The notes beneath the pieces were generated by a model. That model worked only from the letters and a program-made list of their open reading frames with translations, searched no databases and was not told where the DNA came from. From the NCBI RefSeq assembly GCF_000383975.1, contig NZ_KB913017.1:2841527-2905526 (forward strand): a stretch of 64,000 bases of DNA. Direction: 5' to 3'. Shown here one piece after another: positions 58,366-64,000 of the stretch. How positions within the stretch are numbered: the first letter of the stretch is position 1; each line of letters starts with the position of its first letter. The translations under genes were made by a program, and so were the position numbers. This DNA is from Natronorubrum tibetense GA33 (GTDB lineage: Archaea; Halobacteriota; Halobacteria; Halobacteriales; Natrialbaceae).

Positions 58366-60396
58366 ATGGCAACCGAAACCATTCCCGAGGCCGACCACCC
58401 GCTCGATCCGCTCGATCCCAAAGCGATCGAGAGGGCCTACGAGATACTGACCGACGAACGCGACGTGGGTGCGGAGAGTCTCTGCATCAAAATCGAACTA
58501 GCCGAACCCTCGAAGGAGGCCCTCGAAGCGTACGACGAGGGTGGTGACGTTCCCGACCGGCGAGCCCGAATCGTCATCAGAAACGGGAGCGACCGAAAGA
58601 CGATCGAGGCGGTCGTCTCGCTCGAGGCGGAGTCGGTCGTTTCGTGGGAGCACGTCGAGGGCGCACAGCCGTCGATCGCCATCGAGGAGTTCATCGCCTG
58701 CGAGGAGACGGTGAAGGCCAACGCGGAGTGGCAGGAAGCGGTCGAGCGACGCGGGGTCGAAAACACCGATCGGGCGATGGTCGACCCGTGGTCGGTCGGC
58801 CACGAGTTCGTCCCAGAGGACGTAGACCGGTCGAAGCGGCTGGCTCACGGCCTGTCCTTCCTCCGCCCGAGCGAGGAGGCCGGCGACGAGGGGTACGCGA
58901 AGCCGCTGACGGGTATCCACACGTTCGTCGACCTCGACCGAATGGAGGTCGTGAAGGTCCTCGACTACGGCCCGCCGGACGAGGACGAGCCGCTTCCACC
59001 GACGGGGATGGCCTATCGCGAGGACGACGTCGACCTTCGCGACGACCTGACGCCGTACAACGTGGATCAGCCCGACGGGCCGAGCTGGAGCGTCGACGGC
59101 CGGAAACTCGAGTGGCAGGGCTGGCACATGCGCGTGGGCTGGACCCAGCGCGAGGGGCTCGTCCTCTACGATGTCGGCTACGAGGACGACGGCGAGGTCC
59201 GCTCGATCATCGATCGGGCTTCCTGCGCCGAGATGTCGGTCCCCTACGGCACGACCGATATCAACGATCGGTTCAAGAACGCGATGGACGTCGGCGAGTA
59301 CAATATCGGTCGGCTCGCGAAATCGCTGACCAACGGCTGTGATTGTCTCGGCTACATGCACTACTGGGACGCCGTGATGAACACCGCCGAGGGAGAGCCG
59401 AACGTCCTCGAGAACGCCATCTGCCTCCACGAGGAGGACAACGGCACGCTCTGGGAGCGCAGCGACTGGCGGACGGGGAGCGACGAGGTCCGTCGTCGAC
59501 GCCGACTCGTCGTCTCGTTCGTCGCCGCCGTGGGCAACTACGACTACATCTTCAACTGGTACTTCTACCAGGACGCCTCGATCGAAGTCGAGGTTCGCCT
59601 GACGGGGATCGACAGCGTCTCCGCGGTCGGTCCCGACGAAGATCCGTCGGGGTACGGGGAACTCGTCGCCCCGCAGCTTACGGGGCCGATCCACCAGCAC
59701 TTCTTCAACTTCCGGCTCGACCTGAACGTCGACGGCGGCCCAAACACATTGTACCGCGTCGAAAATCAGCAGGTACCGTCGGGTCCGGACGGACTCGATC
59801 CGATGGGCGAGGCGGACGGTCGAACGCACAATCCCGGCGGCAACGCCTTCTACGCGAAGCGCGAGAAACTGACGAGCGAGGAGCAGGCGAAGGACCTGAT
59901 CGACTCGCTCAAGGGTCGATACTGGCAGATCGAGAACCCGACCGCGGAAAACGGCCTCGGGAAACCGACTGGGTATCGGCTCGTGCCCGGCGACAACGTC
60001 GAGGCGGCGATGCAGTCCGACTCGAGCGTGATGAAACGCTCCGGCTTTATCGAGTACCACCTGTGGGCGACGCCGTTCCGCGAGGACGAACGGTACCCGT
60101 CGGGGCGGTATCCGAACCAACACCCCGGCGGTGCGGGGCTGCCGAAATGGACCGAAGCCGATCGGAACCTCGAGGAGGAAGATCTGGTCTGCTGGTACAC
60201 GCTCGGCGTCAATCACGTGACTCGGCCCGAGGACTGGCCGATCCTCCCGGTGCAGGTCTACAGCTTCAAACTCCAGCCGTCGAATTTCTTCGACGAGAGT
60301 CCGGCGATCGACGTCCCGCCCCAGCACGCGATCGAGGGCCAGGACGTGCCCGGTCACGGCCACGGCGGCTGCGAGGCGGACGCGGACGACGACTGA
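58366..60396 (+). CDS. Copper amine oxidase (primary-amine oxidase)
   Basis: A 676-residue protein, close to the usual family length. The TPQ-forming tyrosine is Tyr392 in VGNYDYIFNW. The catalytic base is Asp308 in AMDVGEYNIG, 84 residues earlier, the same spacing as in Arthrobacter AGAO. Copper ligands are His443 and His445 in PIHQHFFNF and His565 in EYHLWATPF. RASCAEMSVPYG is the family's active-site entry. It converts primary amines to aldehydes with ammonia and peroxide as products. No signal peptide is seen, so it acts inside the cell. Eukaryotic and actinobacterial homologues share this arrangement. It is uncommon in archaea. Confidence 0.93.
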   Translation: MATETIPEADHPLDPLDPKAIERAYEILTDERDVGAESLCIKIELAEPSKEALEAYDEGGDVPDRRARIVIRNGSDRKTIEAVVSLEAESVVSWEHVEGAQPSIAIEEFIACEETVKANAEWQEAVERRGVENTDRAMVDPWSVGHEFVPEDVDRSKRLAHGLSFLRPSEEAGDEGYAKPLTGIHTFVDLDRMEVVKVLDYGPPDEDEPLPPTGMAYREDDVDLRDDLTPYNVDQPDGPSWSVDGRKLEWQGWHMRVGWTQREGLVLYDVGYEDDGEVRSIIDRASCAEMSVPYGTTDINDRFKNAMDVGEYNIGRLAKSLTNGCDCLGYMHYWDAVMNTAEGEPNVLENAICLHEEDNGTLWERSDWRTGSDEVRRRRRLVVSFVAAVGNYDYIFNWYFYQDASIEVEVRLTGIDSVSAVGPDEDPSGYGELVAPQLTGPIHQHFFNFRLDLNVDGGPNTLYRVENQQVPSGPDGLDPMGEADGRTHNPGGNAFYAKREKLTSEEQAKDLIDSLKGRYWQIENPTAENGLGKPTGYRLVPGDNVEAAMQSDSSVMKRSGFIEYHLWATPFREDERYPSGRYPNQHPGGAGLPKWTEADRNLEEEDLVCWYTLGVNHVTRPEDWPILPVQVYSFKLQPSNFFDESPAIDVPPQHAIEGQDVPGHGHGGCEADADDD

Positions 60397-60561
60397 TCGT
60401 CGGCGAATCGCTCGTTCTCGGCGCGATTTCGTTTCTCGTGGTGGCGCGCGTTGGACCGTGGTGAGTAAGTAGCGAACCACGCTCGACAGCGCGCGAAGAA
60501 TGAGTGAGCGAGCGCAGCGAGCGATCCGCTCGCGTTCGTACCGCAGCAGGCAGAGACGCTA

Positions 60562-60744
60562 CTAGCGATCGAGAATTCCTTCGATCTCGTCCCCATCGAG
60601 GAAGTCGATCAGGTTCGCGTCGCCGTCGCGGTAGGCCTCGAGTTCCGACTCGGTCAATCGATTCTCGATCTCCTCATCGTCCAGGCGCGACTCGAGCTGT
60701 TCGTCGATGTCTTCGGGATCGTAGCCGGGGATTGGCATGTGCAT
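60562..60744 (-). CDS. Small acidic protein of unknown function
   Basis: A 60-residue protein: MHMPIPGYDPEDIDEQLESRLDDEEIENRLTESELEAYRDGDANLIDFLDGDEIEGILDR, acidic and probably helical. I do not recognise it. A start two codons inside (60738) is possible. It lies divergent from the M24 hydrolase gene, with a compact intergenic region. Composition supports it being expressed, but the short length keeps confidence low. Confidence 0.5.
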   Translation of the reverse strand: MHMPIPGYDPEDIDEQLESRLDDEEIENRLTESELEAYRDGDANLIDFLDGDEIEGILDR

Positions 60745-60834
60745 TAGTAGCACACCATCCGGCTTATAGTTCGGTGTCCGTCGCCGGTCGCCGCCAGCGG
60801 TACGATTTAGTGGGTCGCAATGATACGTCACCGT

Positions 60835-62109
60835 ATGACGTTCTACGAGCGAGAGTTCATGGAAGGCACGCGCGGCACGCAGGCCGTCGATTGGGAGCAG
60901 CGGATCGACACGCAGCGGCTTCGTGAGGAACGAACGGAGAAAGCTCTCGAGCGCCTGCAGGAGACGGAACTCGGCGCGATGCTTCTCGTTTCGGATCCCA
61001 ACATTCGCTACGTAACGGGGCTGGCGATGACCGGCGGCAGCGGCGCGGACCATTACACCCTCCTGACCGAAACGGGCGACATCGTCCATTGGGACACCGC
61101 CGATCACGCGAGCAACCAGCGGTTCAACTGCCCCTGGTTGCACGACATCCGCTACGCCTGTCCCGGTCTCGGAAACGTTCCGCGGGCGTCCGGCCGCGAC
61201 TCGGCCCGCGACTTCCTGCTTTCGACGATGGCCGAGGGCGTCGCCGAGGCGATGGACGACTACGGCGTTGGCGACGAGACACTCGGCGTCGACATCGGTA
61301 ACCGGGGGCTGCTCGCCGCGCTCGAGGATCAGGGCCTCGAGACCGACGTGGAGACCTGCAACGCGGTCATGGAGGACGCTCGCAAGATCAAGACCGACGA
61401 CGAAATCGAGTGTCTGCGGATGGTCGCGTCGATCTGCGAGGCGGGCTTCCAGACGATCAAAGACGCCGCGAAGCCGGGAATGCGCGAGACGGAGGTCTGG
61501 GGCGAAGCCGTCCGCGAACTGTGGCGCCACGGCGCGTTCGTCGGCGGCGGCTACCTCACCGCCGGGCCGAACACGTGGCCCAAACACCAGGCCAACACCA
61601 CCGATCGGGCGATCCGGCCGGGGGATCTGGTCTACGCCGACTTCTACAACATCGGCTACCTCGGCTACCGATCGTGTTATTACCGTACGTTCTCGATGGG
61701 CGAGCCGACCGACGAGCAGCGGGAAGCGTACGAGACGGCTCGAGACAATCTTTACGATGTCCTCGAGCGCATCGAGCCCGGCGTGACGACTGACGAAATC
61801 GCCCAGGGGTTCCCGGATATGGAGGGTGAACACGCCGACTATTACGACGCCGACGAACACTGGCAGATGACGACGAATCACTGGGCCCACGGCCTCGGGC
61901 TCCAGCTGTACGAGGTGCCCCTGATCTGGCGCGGTCTCTCGCCCGATCACCCCATCGAGATCGAGGAGGGGATGACGATGGCCGTCGAGACCCAGGAGCC
62001 CGCGGGCCGGCAGGGCGTCCGCGTCGAGGAGATGGTCGTCGTCCGCGAGAACGGCGTCGAAATCCTCAGCCAGTGGCCCGTCGAGGAAATTACGGTTATC
62101 GACCACTGA
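60835..62109 (+). CDS. M24-family (Xaa-Pro peptidase/creatinase-fold) hydrolase with altered metal site
   Basis: A 424-residue protein with the two-domain creatinase/prolidase layout (N-terminal domain to about residue 170). In the pita-bread domain the first metal Asp is kept (VYADFYNIGYLGY), but the second, normally in SDxTRT, is Cys in YRSCYYRTF. The His is in AHGLGLQLYEVP and the two Glu in MAVETQEP and VEEMVVV. With one carboxylate ligand missing, it is unlikely to be a normal dinuclear peptidase. Creatinase and other non-peptidase relatives also lack ligands. The substrate is unknown. The ATG at 60835 is used. Confidence 0.82.
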   Translation: MTFYEREFMEGTRGTQAVDWEQRIDTQRLREERTEKALERLQETELGAMLLVSDPNIRYVTGLAMTGGSGADHYTLLTETGDIVHWDTADHASNQRFNCPWLHDIRYACPGLGNVPRASGRDSARDFLLSTMAEGVAEAMDDYGVGDETLGVDIGNRGLLAALEDQGLETDVETCNAVMEDARKIKTDDEIECLRMVASICEAGFQTIKDAAKPGMRETEVWGEAVRELWRHGAFVGGGYLTAGPNTWPKHQANTTDRAIRPGDLVYADFYNIGYLGYRSCYYRTFSMGEPTDEQREAYETARDNLYDVLERIEPGVTTDEIAQGFPDMEGEHADYYDADEHWQMTTNHWAHGLGLQLYEVPLIWRGLSPDHPIEIEEGMTMAVETQEPAGRQGVRVEEMVVVRENGVEILSQWPVEEITVIDH

Positions 62110-62188
62110 CCGCCTTGGAACGGGTGTTTCCGTCGATTTTCGTGAGTGGGGTGTGAGCTATTTCGGCGACGAATCGCTCGAGACCACC

Positions 62189-62288
62189 ACGAAAGCCCCT
62201 GGCACGTCCGGGAAGACAGACGATGGAAGCACGCGACCGAAGGGAGCGCGCAGCGAGTCCATCGACCGGACGTGCCAGGGGCTTTCGT
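62189..62288. repeat. Long inverted repeat with 23-bp perfect arms
   Basis: Arms at 62189-62211 and 62266-62288 are perfect reverse complements (left arm begins ACGAAAGCCCC) and extend a few more bases outward with mismatches. The 54-bp interior includes purine-rich runs. A transcript would form a 23-bp hairpin. A small non-coding RNA, a MITE-like element or a strong terminator for the M24 gene (80 bp upstream) are all possible. No open frame is credible here. Confidence 0.55.
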
Positions 62289-62386
62289 AGTGTTCCGGAT
62301 CACTCCGGAGAACACGACACCGAACTCGAGCCCGACGACTAGCCGGGTCACCAACAATTAAGCCGAACGCGCGTGATATCGAGTAT

Positions 62387-63403
62387 ATGAAACTCGGGAC
62401 AGGCCTGTTCACTGCCCAACAGCGACCCGACGACGATCGCGAGGCAAGCGAACTGTACGACGAGATACTGACGCTGACCCGTGAGATCGAGGCCGCGGGC
62501 CTCGACAGCGCGTGGGTGTCCGAACACCACTTCGCCGACGACGGCTATCTCTCCGCGACGATGCCGACGTTGGGGGCGATGGCTGCCGAAACGAGCAACC
62601 TCGAGATCGGCAGCTGCGTCGCCCTCGGCCCGCTGTACGAACCGATTCGGCTCGCGGAGGACGCGGCGAGCGTCGACCTGCTTGCCGACGGCCGACTGAC
62701 GCTCGGGCTGGCGATCGGCTCGAATCCGCGCGAGTTCGACGTCTTCGGCGTTCCGCGGGACGAACGAGCCGACCGCCTCGAGGATCTCGTCTCCTTCCTC
62801 CAGGCCGGCTGGAACGAGGGGGACCTCAACTACGAGTCGTCGTTTCACGATGTCCCCTCGGATGTCTCGATCACGCCGAAACCAACCGACGAGTCGGTGC
62901 CAATCATGCTCGGCGGCGGCGCGAAACCCGCCGTCCGACGCGCCGCACGAACGGCTGACGGCTGGTGTGCTCCCTCGTCGCTCTCGATCGAGGGCGTCCG
63001 AAAGCGCGTCGAAGATATCCGGCACGTCCGCGAGGAGGAAGGGCTCACCGACGGCGACGACGACTTTACGATCTACGTCCTCCAGCACGGCTGGGTGGGT
63101 GATTCCCGCGAGGACGCCTGGGAGACGATGCGGGACGGCTACCTCTATATCCAGCGACGCTACGCGGAGATTTTCTCGGGCGAGTCCGTCGACGAACTCG
63201 AGGCCGAACGCAAGGCGGAACTCAAAGAACAGGCCATTTTCGGCACACCAGACCAGGTTGTCGACGAACTCGAGCGCTATCGCGACGCGCTCGGCGACGA
63301 TATCCACTTCATCTTCCGGACGTATCATCCGGGCGTCGGCACCGACGAGATGATCGACTGCGTCCATCGGCTCGGAAGCGAGGTCGCTCCGCAGCTTCGG
63401 TGA
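62387..63403 (+). CDS. LLM-class flavin-dependent oxidoreductase (luciferase-like)
   Basis: A 338-residue TIM-barrel protein: MKLGTGLFTAQQRPDDDREASELYDEILTLTREIEAAGLDSAWVSEHHFADDGYLSATM, with PTLGAMAAETSNLEIGSCVALGPLYEPIRLAEDAASVDLLADGRLTLGLAIGS and IMLGGGAKPAVRRAARTADGWCAPSS. Members use FMNH2 or F420 to oxygenate or reduce small molecules. F420 is plausible in haloarchaea. A partner flavin reductase is not in the window. It shares the direction of the M24 gene and is separated from it by the inverted repeat. Confidence 0.9.
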   Translation: MKLGTGLFTAQQRPDDDREASELYDEILTLTREIEAAGLDSAWVSEHHFADDGYLSATMPTLGAMAAETSNLEIGSCVALGPLYEPIRLAEDAASVDLLADGRLTLGLAIGSNPREFDVFGVPRDERADRLEDLVSFLQAGWNEGDLNYESSFHDVPSDVSITPKPTDESVPIMLGGGAKPAVRRAARTADGWCAPSSLSIEGVRKRVEDIRHVREEEGLTDGDDDFTIYVLQHGWVGDSREDAWETMRDGYLYIQRRYAEIFSGESVDELEAERKAELKEQAIFGTPDQVVDELERYRDALGDDIHFIFRTYHPGVGTDEMIDCVHRLGSEVAPQLR

Positions 63404-63478
63404 GGAGGGGGACTCGAGGCGTTTCGGGTGACGTGCGGGGACTCGCCGTTTCCGGTGGCGGGACTGCAACTCGAGCCG

Positions 63479-64000
63479 TCAGAACTCGACGGTCTCGAGT
63501 ATCTGATCCTGAATGCGGACGGCTTGTGGAAGGTAGTAGTCCTCCAGCGCGTGCAGCGGCATCGGCGCGTCGAAGCCGGCGACGCGCTCGATCGGTGCCT
63601 CTTGATAGAGCACCGCGTTCTCCTGGATAGTCGTCGCCACTTCGGCACCGAGCCCGGCGGTCTTCGGGGCCTCGTGGACGATCACGGCCCGGCCGGTCTT
63701 TTGGAACGAGTCGACGATCGTCTCGACGTCCAGCGGCGACAGCGTCCGTAGGTCGACGACCTCGACGTCGACGCCGTACTCCTCGGCGACGTTGTCGGCG
63801 GCGATGAGGGTCGGTCTGGTCATCGCGCCCCACGCGTACACCGTGACGTCGCTGCCCTCTCGTCTGATCGCGGCGTCGCTCAGCGGGACCTCGTAGGATC
63901 CCGTCGGAACGGCCTCCCGAAACGCGCGGTAGATCAGCTTGGGCTCGAGGAAGACGACCGGATCGGGATCCCGGATCGCGGCGATGAGCAGTCCCTTCGC
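63479..64000 (-). CDS. 2-oxoacid dehydrogenase E1-beta subunit, 3' part
   Basis: 174 codons in view; the start lies past the right edge. The frame is open to the edge. KGLLIAAIRDPDPVVFLEPKLIYR, then VPTGSYEVPLSDAAIRREGSDVTVYAWGAM, VEVVDLRTLSPLDVETIVDSFQKTGRAVIVHEAPKTAGLGAEVA and YYLPQAVRIQDQILETVEF form the C-terminal half of the transketolase-like E1-beta of pyruvate/acetoin/branched-chain 2-oxoacid dehydrogenases. The specific substrate is not evident. It is convergent with the LLM oxidoreductase gene. Confidence 0.92.
   Translation of the reverse strand, partial: AKGLLIAAIRDPDPVVFLEPKLIYRAFREAVPTGSYEVPLSDAAIRREGSDVTVYAWGAMTRPTLIAADNVAEEYGVDVEVVDLRTLSPLDVETIVDSFQKTGRAVIVHEAPKTAGLGAEVATTIQENAVLYQEAPIERVAGFDAPMPLHALEDYYLPQAVRIQDQILETVEF

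Noticed and set aside
60480-60560. Repetitive gcgagcgcagcgagcg sequence
   Set aside because: Short GAGCGA-type runs are common low-complexity sequence in haloarchaeal intergenic DNA; no defined repeat unit or array.
60562-62106. Leftward 514-codon frame opposite the M24 gene
   Set aside because: Only its last 60 codons (60562-60744), outside the M24 gene, look like a protein; the rest is antisense shadow.

Overview
This window is chromosomal DNA from an extremely halophilic archaeon (class Halobacteria). The evidence is GC-rich coding DNA with strong third-position GC bias, very acidic proteins, Tat and lipobox export signals, and many small protein families found mainly in haloarchaea. The mix of genes would fit a member of the Natrialbaceae, but that placement is inference. 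There are no rRNA genes, no CRISPR array, no intact transposase, and I recognised no tRNA.

Layout. 1-6.2 kb: the 3' part of a GH15 glucoamylase/trehalase gene, a DsrE-like protein, a collapsed flavoprotein disulfide reductase remnant, a thioredoxin-reductase-like enzyme divergent from an HxlR regulator across a control region rich in TTAC/GTAA repeats, and a BioY-EcfA-EcfT biotin uptake operon. 6.7-10.8 kb: one very large exported protein built on an exact 23-residue Gln/Ala/Gly repeat. 11-20 kb: small conserved haloarchaeal proteins, a gamma carbonic anhydrase, three metallo-beta-lactamase/OsmC-type enzymes, a RecJ/DHH-family protein with a degenerate active site, and a DUF411 metal-binding lipoprotein. 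20-29 kb: Elp3, a Tat-exported halolysin, a translationally coupled pair of unlike TenA enzymes, a DNPH1-like nucleotide hydrolase and the ribosome-rescue factor RqcH/NEMF.

29.3-34.1 kb holds what I find most interesting: a two-gene operon for cyclic 2,3-diphosphoglycerate (cDPG synthetase plus 2-phosphoglycerate kinase), a pathway known mainly from thermophilic methanogens. In the kinase gene half of the arginine codons are AGA/AGG, which suggests transfer. Two PHP-domain hydrolases follow. 34-40.5 kb: assimilatory nitrite/sulfite reductase with a small partner, an exported N-acetylmuramoyl-alanine amidase (in an organism without peptidoglycan) and the ribosome-rescue factor pelota. 40.5-50.3 kb: a TrmB regulator with an RND exporter, an RNase Z-like hydrolase, an alcohol dehydrogenase, a secreted cysteine-peptidase-like protein, and an Lhr-type helicase whose last codons lie in a palindrome resembling an IS200/IS605 end.

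51-64 kb looks like an accessory catabolic island. It has an amidohydrolase, an IclR regulator flanked by repeated TTCGAA-type sites, an HD protein, three EthD domains in two genes, a VOC protein, a thiamine-diphosphate enzyme overlapping an EthD gene, an NAD-dependent epimerase/dehydratase, a copper amine oxidase with all active-site residues, an unusual M24 hydrolase, a luciferase-like flavin oxidoreductase and the start of a 2-oxoacid dehydrogenase E1-beta gene. Together they suggest oxidation of an amine- and ring- or keto-containing substrate. The substrate cannot be read from sequence alone.
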